A stretch of 64,000 nt of DNA from Veillonella criceti (GTDB lineage: Bacteria > Bacillota > Negativicutes > Veillonellales > Veillonellaceae), in the NCBI RefSeq assembly GCF_900460315.1, contig NZ_UHIO01000001.1, positions 1 to 64,000 of the forward strand, given 5' to 3'. The notes under the pieces were generated by a model that did not search any database, had not been told where the DNA came from, and worked only from the letters and a program-made list of their open reading frames with translations. Position numbers and translations under genes: made by a program. Positions 44,954-54,242 of this stretch are shown here, in pieces (within the stretch, counting starts at the first letter, position 1; each line of letters opens with the position of its first letter).

Positions 44954-45853
44954 ATGAGCGGTTATGTAGAAATGGCGCGAGTGCTCCGCAATGAGCAAAT
45001 TGGCGCAGACGTATGGATTATGAATCTATATGCGCCTAAACAGGCCGCTGAGGCTGAAGTAGGGCAATTTTGTAATGTTCGTGTGACTGGTGGCACGGCG
45101 CCTTTGTTGCGTCGTCCTATCAGCTACGCAGGTTTTGATAAAGAAGAAGGTACCATTACCTTACTCTATCGTGTAGTAGGGACTGGTACTGAAATGATGA
45201 CTTGCCTAAAAGAGGGCGATGTGTTAGATTGCTTAGGACCTCTTGGTAGTCGTTTTGAAATGACAGACAATATGCTCCTCATTGGTGGTGGTGTAGGGAT
45301 TGCACCTATGCTTTGTATTGCGTCTAAATTAAATGATGTAGAAGATACTATGCGCTATACCAATGAAGAAGATGAAACCGTCATTCAGCCAGTGGCTTCC
45401 CGTAAAGCTACCGTTGTATTGGGGTTCCGGAATGAAAGTGAAACGTTCTGGGCTGATTTATTTAAGGACTGCCCAGTAGATGTGTATATTACTACCGATG
45501 ATGGTAGTGTAGGGACTAAAGGCTTTCCAACGGCTATTATGGGGGAACTAATTCAATCGGAGCGTGGTGAAGTGAAACGTCAGTTGCCTCCATATTCAGC
45601 ACGCAAAGAGGAAGGTACGAGTGCTATTAATGGCTTTACTAGCGTAATGACCTGTGGTCCTACACCGATGATGAAAGGCGTAGCTAAGGTAGCTGAAGAA
45701 TATAGTGTACCTTGTCAAGTATCGCTAGAAGAACGCATGGGCTGTGGTACTGGCGGTTGTTTAGGCTGTGGTTGCCATGGCCGTGGTGGTAAACGTTACA
45801 AAGTATGTAAAGAAGGTCCTGTATTCCCTGCTGAGGAGGTGTTTTTCGAATGA
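44954..45853 (+). CDS. pyrK: Dihydroorotate dehydrogenase B, electron-transfer (Fe-S/FAD) subunit
   Basis: 299 residues from the ATG at 44954; an upstream TTG/ATG frame from 44933 would overlap carB without a better site. FAD-binding RRPISYAGFD and NAD-binding LLIGGGVGIAPML are present. The 2Fe-2S ligands lie in ERMGCGTGGCLGCGCHGRGGKRYKVC near residues 270-292. An insert of about 25 residues after the NAD motif (EDTMRYTNEEDETVIQ) is unusual. It carries electrons from PyrD to NAD+. Its stop overlaps pyrD. Confidence 0.94.
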   Translation: MSGYVEMARVLRNEQIGADVWIMNLYAPKQAAEAEVGQFCNVRVTGGTAPLLRRPISYAGFDKEEGTITLLYRVVGTGTEMMTCLKEGDVLDCLGPLGSRFEMTDNMLLIGGGVGIAPMLCIASKLNDVEDTMRYTNEEDETVIQPVASRKATVVLGFRNESETFWADLFKDCPVDVYITTDDGSVGTKGFPTAIMGELIQSERGEVKRQLPPYSARKEEGTSAINGFTSVMTCGPTPMMKGVAKVAEEYSVPCQVSLEERMGCGTGGCLGCGCHGRGGKRYKVCKEGPVFPAEEVFFE

Positions 45854-46863
45854 GTCATGAACATTTATCTCAGCTAGGCGCTCATGGTGAACTAGGCTAT
45901 AAACACATGGATCATACTAAAGATTTAAATGGTAAACAGCCGTCGTATCCTGAGTTAGCGGTTGATTTCTGTGGGATTAAAATGAAAAATCCTATCGTAG
46001 CAGCCTCCGGTACCTTTGGGTTTGGCCTTGAATATGCCGATTATCTTGATCTTAGCCATGAAGTAGGGGCTATTTCTGTAAAAGGGTTAACGCCTCAAGC
46101 CCGTAATGGGAATGAAGGCACTCGTATTGCTGAAACGCCATCAGGTCTTTTGAACTGTATTGGTCTTGAAAACCCTGGCGCAGAAGCTTTTGTAGAGCAT
46201 ATTTTACCAGAGCTAAGAAAATATGATGTGCCAATTTTAGCTAATATTTCAGCTGCTGATGTGGAAGGGTATGCTTTCATGGCAAAAACTTTGACTGTAG
46301 AAGGCATTGCTGGTTTTGAAGTTAATATTAGCTGCCCTAATGTAAAAAATGGTGGCATGGCTTTTGGCGTTTGCGCTGATAGTGCAGCAGCTGTATGTAA
46401 GATTGTTCGTGAAAATACCGATTTGCCTGTCATTATGAAGCTATCACCTAATGTAACGGATATTGTGGAAATTGCTAAAGCGGTAAAAGCTGCCGGTGCT
46501 GATGGTCTTAGCTTAATTAATACCTTGCTTGGTATGGCAATTGATATTAAAACACGCCGTCCAATACTAGGCAATTTATATGGTGGTTTGTCTGGTCCTG
46601 CTGTAAAACCAGTGGCACTTCGTTTAGTGCATCAAGTATCACAAGCCCTTGATTTACCAATTATGGGGATGGGCGGTATTATGACGGGGGCGGATGCTAT
46701 TGAATTTATGTTGGCTGGTGCCGATATTGTATCCGTTGGTACAGCGTCCATGGTGAATCCACAAGCAATTGGACAAATTGCCCGTGAAATGCATGAATAC
46801 TGCGAAACAAATGACGTAGGTCATATAAGTGAAGTAGTAGGCGTTTTGTTGCCATATAAGTAA
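45850..46863 (+). CDS. pyrD: Dihydroorotate dehydrogenase B, catalytic subunit (class 1B)
   Basis: 337 residues, longer than usual at the N-terminus by about 30 residues (MSHEHLSQLGAHGELGYKHMD). The FMN-binding barrel has NPIVAASGTFGFG, NCIGLENPG, EVNISCPNVKNGG with the catalytic Cys nearby, and GMGGIMTGADAIEFMLAGA. Paired with pyrK it reduces NAD+. It is the last pyr gene here and is followed by a terminator; pyrF and pyrE are not in the window. Confidence 0.95.
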   Translation: MSHEHLSQLGAHGELGYKHMDHTKDLNGKQPSYPELAVDFCGIKMKNPIVAASGTFGFGLEYADYLDLSHEVGAISVKGLTPQARNGNEGTRIAETPSGLLNCIGLENPGAEAFVEHILPELRKYDVPILANISAADVEGYAFMAKTLTVEGIAGFEVNISCPNVKNGGMAFGVCADSAAAVCKIVRENTDLPVIMKLSPNVTDIVEIAKAVKAAGADGLSLINTLLGMAIDIKTRRPILGNLYGGLSGPAVKPVALRLVHQVSQALDLPIMGMGGIMTGADAIEFMLAGADIVSVGTASMVNPQAIGQIAREMHEYCETNDVGHISEVVGVLLPYK

Positions 46864-46986
46864 AAAGTTGATTCGTTTTGTGAATGTAAAAAACTGGCTT
46901 GAAAGTGTTAAGAGAGTTTGAACTGAAGATAGAGATAACTATATATAAGTTTACAGATTAGTATATAGTTAAAGGTGTAATTAAAG

Positions 46987-47028
46987 AAAACCCAGTACTA
47001 CGTTGGGGAACGTGGTGCTGGGTTTTGT
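46987..47028 (+). terminator. Terminator of the pyr operon
   Basis: AAAACCCAGTACTACG pairs with CGTGGTGCTGGGTTTT (two G-T pairs) across a 10-base loop. Confidence 0.85.
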
Positions 47029-47227
47029 GTGTTTTGTCCTATACCCCTGTGTTTTTATAAGTTTAAACTATTAGAATATGATATAATAAAAGAAATGTTT
47101 TATGCGAGTAAAGTTAAATAAATCAAGTGAATTTTTTTATGTGAGTAAGATAGGCTGTTTTGTAATATGCGTTAAGATTTTTTCGTTAGATATTAGTGTA
47201 TTAAGTGTAGGATGGTAGGAGGCATAC

Positions 47228-47674
47228 ATGGAATATAATAGTATTGCAATTGGTAGAGCTGCTTTGCAGTTGGCAATTACAGAAACACGGCAAAAAGAAC
47301 AAGAATTGCGTAAAGTGTTGCAGGATAAAGGGATTCGTTCGGTAGCAGTTGACTTTGGTGGTCAATTTTTGCAGTCTATTCCTAAAATTATTGAACATGC
47401 CGTAGTAGCGGCGCAACGGCAAAAAGTAGTAGCAGATAATCATATTGGTGAAGGAGCTGTCATTGGCGCCACACAAGAAGCGTTAGAGCAGTTAAAACGT
47501 AAAGCCACAGGACTTAACGTAGGTGGTAAGATTGGCATTGCGCGCTATCGGGAGCATATTAGTGTGGCGATTTATATTGGTGTAGGTATTTTGCATTTGA
47601 ATGAAATTGCGGTGGCCATTGCACATAGAAGCTTGCCGGCAAGGGAAGAAGTAGGAGAAAAAAGTGATACCTAA
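47228..47674 (+). CDS. HutP-family RNA-binding protein
   Basis: 148 residues, the same length as Bacillus HutP, with AGGAGG upstream. SIAIGRAALQLAITETRQKEQEL opens the protein. VVADNHIGEGAVIGATQEALEQLKRKATGLNVGGKIGIAR and the ending HISVAIYIGVGILHLNEIAVAIAHRSLP follow the family pattern. HutP binds L-His and metal and prevents termination in the histidine-use operon. The two His residues of the HALYH segment, which I recall as metal ligands, appear to be replaced here, so the ligand may differ. No hut genes are nearby. Its 3' end overlaps the glycosyltransferase gene. Confidence 0.75.
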   Translation: MEYNSIAIGRAALQLAITETRQKEQELRKVLQDKGIRSVAVDFGGQFLQSIPKIIEHAVVAAQRQKVVADNHIGEGAVIGATQEALEQLKRKATGLNVGGKIGIARYREHISVAIYIGVGILHLNEIAVAIAHRSLPAREEVGEKSDT

Positions 47675-48383
47675 AATTATCCACTATTGTTGGTTTGGTG
47701 GTAAGCCATTACCAAAAAAATATAAAAAGTATATAGAAACATGGAAAAAATATTGCCCAGATTATGAAATTATAGAATGGAATGAAAATAATTTTGACAT
47801 AAATCAAAATAGATTTTGTAAAGAGGCTTATGAAGCTAAAAAATGGGCTTTTGTAGCTGACTATGTAAGATTAAAAGTTTTATGTGAATATGGAGGCATC
47901 TATCTTGATACAGACATAGAAGTTTGCAAGTCCTTTGATAAGATTTTGGGCTATGATGCCTTTGTAGGTTTTGAGTCAAGTGATTGTATTTCTACAGCAA
48001 CAATAGGGTCTGAAAAATCCGGAGAATGGATTACTTATTTACTCAGTTATTATGATGATAAATCTTTTTTTGAGGTTGATGGTGGAGTAAAATTAATAAC
48101 AAACGTGATAATTATAACTAAAATGACAAAAGCGCGTTATAATATTATTTTTAATAATAAATTTCAAATTTTTGGTGAAAATAATGCCTTATTTCCGTTT
48201 GAAGTATTTTGTGCTAAAGAATTTGGAACTGGAAGGAATAGAAAAACTGATAATACATATACAGTACACCATTTTTCGGGCAGTTGGCTTACTCCTTACG
48301 GAAAATATAAACAAATTAGTCATCAAATAAGACATAGAGTAAAAAATACAATTAAATCATATTTTAAAAATTTAAAATCATAA
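47664..48383 (+). CDS. Glycosyltransferase, GT32-like (DXD sugar transferase)
   Basis: 239 residues from a GTG overlapping the previous gene by 11 bases. MIPKIIHYCWFGGKPLPKKYKKYIETWKKYCPDYEI is the typical opening of GT32 (Och1-like) capsular enzymes. The metal/nucleotide motif is in LCEYGGIYLDTDIEV. It is probably a cytoplasmic enzyme adding a hexose to a surface polysaccharide. Strongly AT-rich with many ATA codons, unlike the pyr genes upstream, which hints at acquisition by transfer. Confidence 0.87.
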   Translation: MIPKIIHYCWFGGKPLPKKYKKYIETWKKYCPDYEIIEWNENNFDINQNRFCKEAYEAKKWAFVADYVRLKVLCEYGGIYLDTDIEVCKSFDKILGYDAFVGFESSDCISTATIGSEKSGEWITYLLSYYDDKSFFEVDGGVKLITNVIIITKMTKARYNIIFNNKFQIFGENNALFPFEVFCAKEFGTGRNRKTDNTYTVHHFSGSWLTPYGKYKQISHQIRHRVKNTIKSYFKNLKS

Positions 48384-48444
48384 TTAGAGGTAAGCAATAA
48401 TTTTTGAGGATAATTATTATATATTTTAGTTGAGGAAATTCTAG

Positions 48445-49368
48445 GTGGAAGATAAATTATTATCAGTTATTATTCCGGTATATAAAGTGGAAAAATATTT
48501 ACAGCGGTGTGTAGACTCAGTACTATCTCAGACTTATAAAAATTTAGAAGTTATTTTGGTTGATGATGGATCTCCTGATAGATGCGGTCAAATTTGTGAT
48601 GAATATCTTGAAAAAGATAATAGGATTGTTGTGTTACATCAGGAGAATCAAGGACCAAGTGGAGCACGTAATAATGGATTGTCTATTGCAAAAGGAGAAT
48701 ATATTGCTTTTGTAGATAGTGATGATTGGTTAGATACCAATATGTATAAATCTTTAATTGAATTAATTGAAACATATGATTTAGATATGGCAAGGTGCTC
48801 AGTTAATATATCTGATGGAATAAGCAAATCCTCAGTATTACCTAAGGGAAATATTATTAATAAAGTTATTAAAGATGACGATGTTTTTGAATTATATTTT
48901 ACAGAGTTTTTATGTAAAATTGTATGGAATGTTGTTTATAAACGTAATATTATAGAAGGGATTTTATCTCCAGAAAGATGTCATGCTCAGGATAATTATG
49001 TATCTGGCAGATATTTATATAGGACTAAGCGTTTAATGATTTCAGATCAATGTTTGTACTATTATTTTACTAATCCAGCTGGTATAACAAATGGTGGTCA
49101 AAAAAGGTTATTAGATATTTGTATCTGTTCAAAATTATTACGCGATGATTTAGTTAAACATGAAGGATTAACTAAAGAATTGTATATACAATGTTTGAAT
49201 AGAAAACTTGCTAGAGAATTATTTCATTTTATTAGAGCTAAATCTGAAAAATATAGAATTAAATCTGTAGATAAAGAACAATACAAATTTATTAATACAT
49301 ATTTGGATTTTGGACGAAAAATTAGATTTAATTTTTCGTTGAAGAAAAAAGGTATAAAAGTTATGTAA
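48445..49368 (+). CDS. Family 2 glycosyltransferase
   Basis: 307 residues from a GTG with GAGGAA upstream. The GT-A fold is marked by LSVIIPVYKVEKYLQRCVDSVLSQTYKNLEVILVDDGSPD and the DXD-like FVDSDDWLD near residue 95. It resembles EpsJ-type capsule or LPS transferases. It shares a near-identical first 45 residues with the enzyme at 54980-55948, so the two are paralogues on either side of the infC operon. The sugar and acceptor are unknown. Confidence 0.88.
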   Translation: MEDKLLSVIIPVYKVEKYLQRCVDSVLSQTYKNLEVILVDDGSPDRCGQICDEYLEKDNRIVVLHQENQGPSGARNNGLSIAKGEYIAFVDSDDWLDTNMYKSLIELIETYDLDMARCSVNISDGISKSSVLPKGNIINKVIKDDDVFELYFTEFLCKIVWNVVYKRNIIEGILSPERCHAQDNYVSGRYLYRTKRLMISDQCLYYYFTNPAGITNGGQKRLLDICICSKLLRDDLVKHEGLTKELYIQCLNRKLARELFHFIRAKSEKYRIKSVDKEQYKFINTYLDFGRKIRFNFSLKKKGIKVM

Positions 49369-49460
49369 TTGAATATAATGAATTTACTAACATTCATTAA
49401 GAGTTTTTATTGAGTGATTTGAGGGAAGATAATCATATCAATTCTTGAAAGGAATAAAAT

Positions 49461-50627
49461 ATGAAAATAGCTGTAGCAGGTATAGGATATGTAGGACTAG
49501 CTAATGGCTTATTGATTGCACAACATCATGAAGTTATAGCATTAGACATTCTTCCTGATAAGGTTGAATTGGTGAATAAAGGAATTTCGCCTATTGTGGA
49601 TGAAGAAATTTCTAAGTTTTTAAAACGAGATGATATAAACTTTAAAGCAACGCTAGATTCTAAAGTTGCTTTTACTGATGCAAAGTTTGTAATTATTTCA
49701 ACCCCCACAAATTATGACCCAAAGAAGAATTTCTTTGACACTACTTCTGTAGAAGCAGTTCTTGAAGCGGTTTTAGAGATAAATCCTGAAGCAGTTATGA
49801 TTATTAAATCTACAGTGCCCGTGGGTTATACTTTGCAAATGAGAGAAAAATATCAAACAGATAATATTATTTTCTCTCCTGAATTTTTGCGAGAGGGAAA
49901 AGCCTTATATGATAATTTATATCCTTCACGAATTGTAGTTGGCGAACAATCAGAACGAGCAGTCGAGTTTGCTAATTTATTAGTAGAGGGGGCTATAAAA
50001 AAAGATATTCCTATGGTTTTCACTGGTTCTACTGAAGCAGAAGCAATAAAACTTTTTACTAATACTTATTTAGCATTGCGAGTGGCTTATTTTAATGAAT
50101 TAGATTCATATGCAGAAATTCTAGGTTTGAATACGGCAGAAATTATTAATGGTGTATGTTTAGATCCACGGATTGGTGATTTTTATAATAATCCATCCTT
50201 TGGTTATGGTGGATACTGTTTACCAAAAGATACAAAACAATTATTGGCTAATTATCATGATGTACCACAAAATTTGGTATCAGCTATTGTAGAGGCAAAC
50301 CGTACTCGTAAGGAACATATTTCTGATATGATTTTGGAGCATAATCCAAAAGTAGTAGGTGTATATAGATTAACTATGAAGAGTGGTTCTGATAATTTTC
50401 GGGATTCGGCGATTCAAGGTGTTATGAAACGGATTAAGGCAAAAGGGGTTAAAGTTGTTATATATGAACCTACATTGTTAGAAGATGATTTTTTTCACTT
50501 GCGTGTGATTCGTGATTTAGATGAATTTAAAAGAGTGAGTGATATGATTGTAACCAATCGTTGGTCAGATGATTTACAAGATGTGAAAGATAAAGTATAT
50601 ACGCGTGATTTATTTGATAGAGATTAG
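49461..50627 (+). CDS. ugd: UDP-glucose 6-dehydrogenase family protein
   Basis: 388 residues with a GAAAGGA site. The NAD site is [19 protein letters not shown] at the N-terminus. [15 protein letters not shown] and STVPVGYT follow, and the catalytic Cys lies in [15 protein letters not shown] near residue 258. It oxidises UDP-glucose to UDP-glucuronate (or an analogous UDP-sugar) for surface polysaccharides. It is a short-form enzyme. The next gene is infC, read from its own promoter. Confidence 0.92.
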   Translation: MKIAVAGIGYVGLANGLLIAQHHEVIALDILPDKVELVNKGISPIVDEEISKFLKRDDINFKATLDSKVAFTDAKFVIISTPTNYDPKKNFFDTTSVEAVLEAVLEINPEAVMIIKSTVPVGYTLQMREKYQTDNIIFSPEFLREGKALYDNLYPSRIVVGEQSERAVEFANLLVEGAIKKDIPMVFTGSTEAEAIKLFTNTYLALRVAYFNELDSYAEILGLNTAEIINGVCLDPRIGDFYNNPSFGYGGYCLPKDTKQLLANYHDVPQNLVSAIVEANRTRKEHISDMILEHNPKVVGVYRLTMKSGSDNFRDSAIQGVMKRIKAKGVKVVIYEPTLLEDDFFHLRVIRDLDEFKRVSDMIVTNRWSDDLQDVKDKVYTRDLFDRD

Positions 50628-50651
50628 TGTATCTAAATAGTAAAAATACAC

Positions 50652-50680
50652 TTGACATCATAGCCTTTAAACGATATACT
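50652..50680 (+). promoter_or_regulatory. Promoter of infC-rpmI-rplT
   Basis: TTGACA (50652-50657), a 17-base spacer and TATACT (50675-50680), an almost perfect housekeeping promoter about 165 bases before the infC start. Confidence 0.85.
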
Positions 50681-50694
50681 ATTTAAGTACTCTT

Positions 50695-50820
50695 TTAAGA
50701 GTGGTTTAAGAAGTAGAGGCCATCCGCTTCTCACCTATTGTCTCGAAATAATAGGTTGAATACATTAACTGTTATGTTAGCTAGTTACGGATGGCATTAT
50801 GCCGTCCGTTTTTTATTTAT
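50695..50820 (+). promoter_or_regulatory. infC leader with intrinsic terminator (attenuator)
   Basis: ACGGATGGCA pairs with TGCCGTCCGT (about 50786-50808) and is followed by TTTTTT, well before infC. Upstream, GGCCATCCGCTTC (about 50719) can pair with part of this stem as an anti-terminator. Comparable leaders in Bacillus are controlled by ribosomal protein L20. Confidence 0.75.
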
Positions 50821-50845
50821 AGAGAAAAAATTGTTGGAGGTGACT

Positions 50846-51361
50846 ATTATTAGCAAAGATACGCCGCGCATTAATGAAGAAATTCGCGCCCGTGAAGTTC
50901 GTGTGGTAAGTGCCGATAATGAGCAATTAGGGATTATGTCGGCTCGTGAAGCTCTTGCGTTAGCTGAAGAACATCAATTGGACTTAGTAGAAGTGGCACC
51001 AAATGGTAAGCCACCAGTATGTCGAATTATGAATTACGGTAAATATCGTTATGAGCAACAGAAGCGCGAAAAAGAAGCTAAGAAAAAACAGAAGACTTTT
51101 ACTTTGAAAGAAGTAAAACTTCGTCCCCATATTGAGGATCATGATTTCTATGTTAAAATGAAAAATGCTACAAAATTTTTAGCAGAAGGTAACAAAGTAA
51201 AAGTTACAATCATGTTCCGTGGCCGTGAATTGAGCCATCCTGAATTGGGTCAGAATGTATTAACCCGTTTTGCCAAAGAATTGGAAGAACAGGCAGTTGT
51301 TGAAAAAGCAGCTAAGCTTGAAGGGCGAAACATGACGATGATATTAGCAAAAAAAGGATAA
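50846..51361 (+). CDS. infC: Translation initiation factor IF-3 (ATT start)
   Basis: 171 residues if started at the ATT at 50846, or 170 at the next ATT (50849); GGAGGTGA lies just upstream. ISKDTPRINEEIRAREVRVV is the true N-terminus of IF-3, so the in-frame start at 50738 inside the leader is wrong. The N-domain has LVEVAPNGKPPVCRIMNYGKYRYE. The C-domain follows KEVKLRPHIEDHDF and includes VTIMFRGRELSHPELG. IF-3 rejects wrong start codons, and the rare ATT allows it to control its own synthesis. Confidence 0.93.
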   Translation: MISKDTPRINEEIRAREVRVVSADNEQLGIMSAREALALAEEHQLDLVEVAPNGKPPVCRIMNYGKYRYEQQKREKEAKKKQKTFTLKEVKLRPHIEDHDFYVKMKNATKFLAEGNKVKVTIMFRGRELSHPELGQNVLTRFAKELEEQAVVEKAAKLEGRNMTMILAKKG

Positions 51362-51379
51362 TTGAGGAGGATATTAGTT

Positions 51380-51577
51380 ATGCCAAAAATTAAAACTCGC
51401 CGTGCAGCGGCTAAACGTTTTGTACCGACTGGTAGCGGTGAATTCAAACGTGCGAAAGCATTTAAGAGCCATATCTTGGAAAAGAAATCCCCAGCTCGTA
51501 AACGCAATCTTCGCAAAGCAACTTTGGTTAGCAAAGCCGACTACAAACGCGTTGCTAAATGCTTACCATACGCTTAA
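51380..51577 (+). CDS. rpmI: 50S ribosomal protein L35
   Basis: 65 residues from the ATG at 51380 behind [44 protein letters not shown] is the typical basic L35 sequence. It lies in the conserved order infC-rpmI-rplT and is translated from the same leader. Confidence 0.96.
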   Translation: MPKIKTRRAAAKRFVPTGSGEFKRAKAFKSHILEKKSPARKRNLRKATLVSKADYKRVAKCLPYA

Positions 51578-51612
51578 TAGTTAGAATTACTGGATAATGG
51601 AGGAAATATACA

Positions 51613-51963
51613 ATGGCTAGAGTGAAAAAGGGCGTTACAGCTCATGCACGTCATAAGAAAATTTTAAAATTAGCTAAAGGCTATCGTGGTACACGTAGTC
51701 GTTTGTTCAAAAAAGCAAACGAAACGGTAATGAAAGCATTATATTATGCTCGTCGTGACCGTCGTGCGAAAAAACGTGAATTCCGCAAATTGTTCATTAC
51801 TCGTATCAACGCAGCAGCTCGTTTGAACGGTATGAGCTATAGCCGTTTTATCGCTGGTTTGACTAAAGCTGGTGTTACAGTAGACCGCAAAATGTTAGCT
51901 GATCTTGCTGTTAACGATGCAGCAGCTTTTGCTAAATTTGTTGAAGTAGCTAAAAACGCATAA
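51613..51963 (+). CDS. rplT: 50S ribosomal protein L20
   Basis: 116 residues behind [43 protein letters not shown] is the conserved basic N-terminus, and the C-terminal globular part has [19 protein letters not shown]20 binds 23S rRNA early in assembly and in Firmicutes represses its operon by binding the leader. Confidence 0.97.
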   Translation: MARVKKGVTAHARHKKILKLAKGYRGTRSRLFKKANETVMKALYYARRDRRAKKREFRKLFITRINAAARLNGMSYSRFIAGLTKAGVTVDRKMLADLAVNDAAAFAKFVEVAKNA

Positions 51964-51977
51964 AAACTATAATTAAT

Positions 51978-52022
51978 AAAGTGGTGTAAATCTTGTATAT
52001 TAAGATTTGCACCACTTTTTAT
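51978..52022 (+). terminator. Terminator of infC-rpmI-rplT
   Basis: AAAGTGGTGTAAATCTT pairs with AAGATTTGCACCACTTT across a short loop, followed by T. Confidence 0.9.
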
Positions 52023-52088
52023 TTTAAGTTATAGTAGTATTAATATAGTGTAAGTATTAGTTTGTAATAATGATTAAGGTAGTATTCT

Positions 52089-53066
52089 ATGACTATTATA
52101 GTAACAGGTGGAGCTGGTTTTATCGGTTCAAATTTTATATTTTATATGTTAAATAAATATCCCACATATCGTATTATCTGTATAGATAAATTGACATATG
52201 CTGGAAATCTATCTACATTAGCAAGTGTTATGGACAAACCTAATTTTTGCTTTTTTAAAATAGATATTTGTGATAAAAATGAAATTGAACAGATTTTTAT
52301 AAAAGAAAAACCAGATGTGTTGGTTAATTTTGCTGCTGAATCTCATGTGGATCGCTCTATTGAGAACCCTAATATTTTTTTAGAAACTAATATTATGGGG
52401 ACAGCGGTACTTATGGATACATGTCGTAAATACGGCATCAAGCGATATCATCAAGTTTCGACTGACGAAGTATATGGTGATTTACCATTAGATAGAGCGG
52501 ATTTATTTTTTACAGAATCTACACCACTTCATGCAAGCTCGCCTTATAGTAGCTCTAAAGCTGGAGCTGATTTATTAGTTTTAGCTTATTATAGAACGTA
52601 TGGATTACCTGTTACTATTTCTCGCTGCTCTAATAATTATGGACCTTATCATTTTCCTGAAAAATTGATTCCTTTAATGATTACGAATGCATTAAAGGAT
52701 AAGTCTTTACCTGTATATGGTGAAGGTAAAAATGTTCGTGATTGGTTATATGTGGAAGATCATTGTAAAGCTATTGATTTAATTATTCATAAAGGCCGTG
52801 AAGGGGAAGTATATAATGTTGGCGGTCATAATGAAATGGCTAATATTGATATAGTTAAATTAATTTGCAAAGAATTGGGCAAATCGGAGAACTTAATCAC
52901 TTATGTAACAGATCGTAAGGGGCATGATATGCGTTATGCTATTGATCCTACTAAAATCCATACAGAACTTGGTTGGTTACCAGAAACTAAATTTGCTGAT
53001 GGTATTAAAAAGACTATTCAGTGGTATTTAGATAACCGTGAATGGTGGGAAGACTTGATAAGATAG
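52089..53066 (+). CDS. rfbB: dTDP-glucose 4,6-dehydratase family protein
   Basis: 325 residues. NAD-binding TGGAGFIGSNFIFYML, FAAESHVDRSIENP, the catalytic segment STDEVYGDL, and the Tyr-Lys pair in SPYSSSKAGADLLV are RfbB hallmarks, as are RCSNNYGPYHFPEKLIP and DWLYVEDHCKAI. It would make dTDP-4-keto-6-deoxyglucose for deoxysugars such as rhamnose. rfbA, rfbC and rfbD are not in the window. It begins a run of surface-sugar genes after the ribosomal operon. Confidence 0.92.
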   Translation: MTIIVTGGAGFIGSNFIFYMLNKYPTYRIICIDKLTYAGNLSTLASVMDKPNFCFFKIDICDKNEIEQIFIKEKPDVLVNFAAESHVDRSIENPNIFLETNIMGTAVLMDTCRKYGIKRYHQVSTDEVYGDLPLDRADLFFTESTPLHASSPYSSSKAGADLLVLAYYRTYGLPVTISRCSNNYGPYHFPEKLIPLMITNALKDKSLPVYGEGKNVRDWLYVEDHCKAIDLIIHKGREGEVYNVGGHNEMANIDIVKLICKELGKSENLITYVTDRKGHDMRYAIDPTKIHTELGWLPETKFADGIKKTIQWYLDNREWWEDLIR

Positions 53067-53116
53067 AAAATAGTAATAGGAAATGCATGATATATTCTTA
53101 AGTGTAACAAGGTGGT

Positions 53117-54187
53117 ATGATGAGTAAAAGGAAAGTTTTTGTTTTAAAAGAAGTTTTGGAAGACGGATATAATGCTGGAAGTAAGGCTCGTATTGATATT
53201 GATGAAATATTAGCACGATATGGATTTCCTTATATTAGTAATTATTCGGGATATGCTAAGCGGTTACCAGGCGTAAAAAATTATTTAAAATATCGATTGC
53301 AATGCAAATGGAATAGATTAAAGACGATATATCATATGTATAAATTAGATAGGAGATGGAATGATAAAGACTTGTTATTTATACAATTTCCAGATTATTC
53401 ACCAGCAATTGTGCATAAATATCTTTATAAATGGGTTAAAAATAAAAAAACAATAGTTTTGATTCATGATATTGATGAGTGGCGATATACAAATCAAAAT
53501 AAAATTGTAGATAGTATATTGAATGATGCAGAATACTTAGTCGTACATAATGAAAGAATGAAACAGCGATTACAGGTAGAAGGTATTATTAAACCTAAAA
53601 TAGTTTCACTTGATGTTTTTGACTATTTAATGAAAAAAGAAGTAAAAGATTCAGTATATTTTAAATCAGTGATATTTGCTGGAAATTTGACTAAATCTCA
53701 ATTTTTGAAATCTTGGATTGCATTAGAGCGAAACTATAGAATTGATTTATATGGTAATGGTTTAGTTGATGATATTAATAATGAGAATAAAGTTAAATAT
53801 CATGGTAGTTATACTGCTGACGATTTATTAGAGCATTTAAGCTATGGATTTGGTCTTGTGTGGGATGGAGATTCAGTAGAAACTTGTTCTGGTAAGATAG
53901 GAGAGTATACTAGGTGGAATAATCCACATAAATTTTCTCTATATATGGCTGCAGGTATTCCAGTTTTTGTATGGAAAGAGTCTGCTATTTCGGATATAGT
54001 AATAAAGAATAAATTAGGCTATGCAGTTGGCTCTTTAAAAGAAATTGATGAAATACTATTAACAATTACAGAGAAAGAGTATTATGAATTATGTGAAAAT
54101 GTAAAGAGCATTCAAAAAAAGGTAGGTATTGGGGGATATTTTACTGTGGCATTAGATAGAATTTTGGAACAAGAGCAAATTATGTAG
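53117..54187 (+). CDS. Glycosyltransferase, Gtf3/galactofuranosyltransferase-like
   Basis: 356 residues. The central part has KNKKTIVLIHDIDEWRY, and the C-terminal part has EYTRWNNPHKFSLYMAAGIPVFVWKESAISDIVIKNKLGYAVGSLKEIDEIL. This is the pattern of GT-B enzymes of the Gtf3 / beta-1,6-galactofuranosyltransferase group, which use the conserved NPHK and VWKE segments for the donor sugar. It is AT-rich with no membrane segment. Donor and acceptor are unknown; it probably builds the same glycan as its neighbours. Confidence 0.8.
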   Translation: MMSKRKVFVLKEVLEDGYNAGSKARIDIDEILARYGFPYISNYSGYAKRLPGVKNYLKYRLQCKWNRLKTIYHMYKLDRRWNDKDLLFIQFPDYSPAIVHKYLYKWVKNKKTIVLIHDIDEWRYTNQNKIVDSILNDAEYLVVHNERMKQRLQVEGIIKPKIVSLDVFDYLMKKEVKDSVYFKSVIFAGNLTKSQFLKSWIALERNYRIDLYGNGLVDDINNENKVKYHGSYTADDLLEHLSYGFGLVWDGDSVETCSGKIGEYTRWNNPHKFSLYMAAGIPVFVWKESAISDIVIKNKLGYAVGSLKEIDEILLTITEKEYYELCENVKSIQKKVGIGGYFTVALDRILEQEQIM

Positions 54188-54242
54188 ATTATTTTGAACC
54201 ATATTTAGTAATATATAAGTAATATTAAATTTAGAGGATTAT

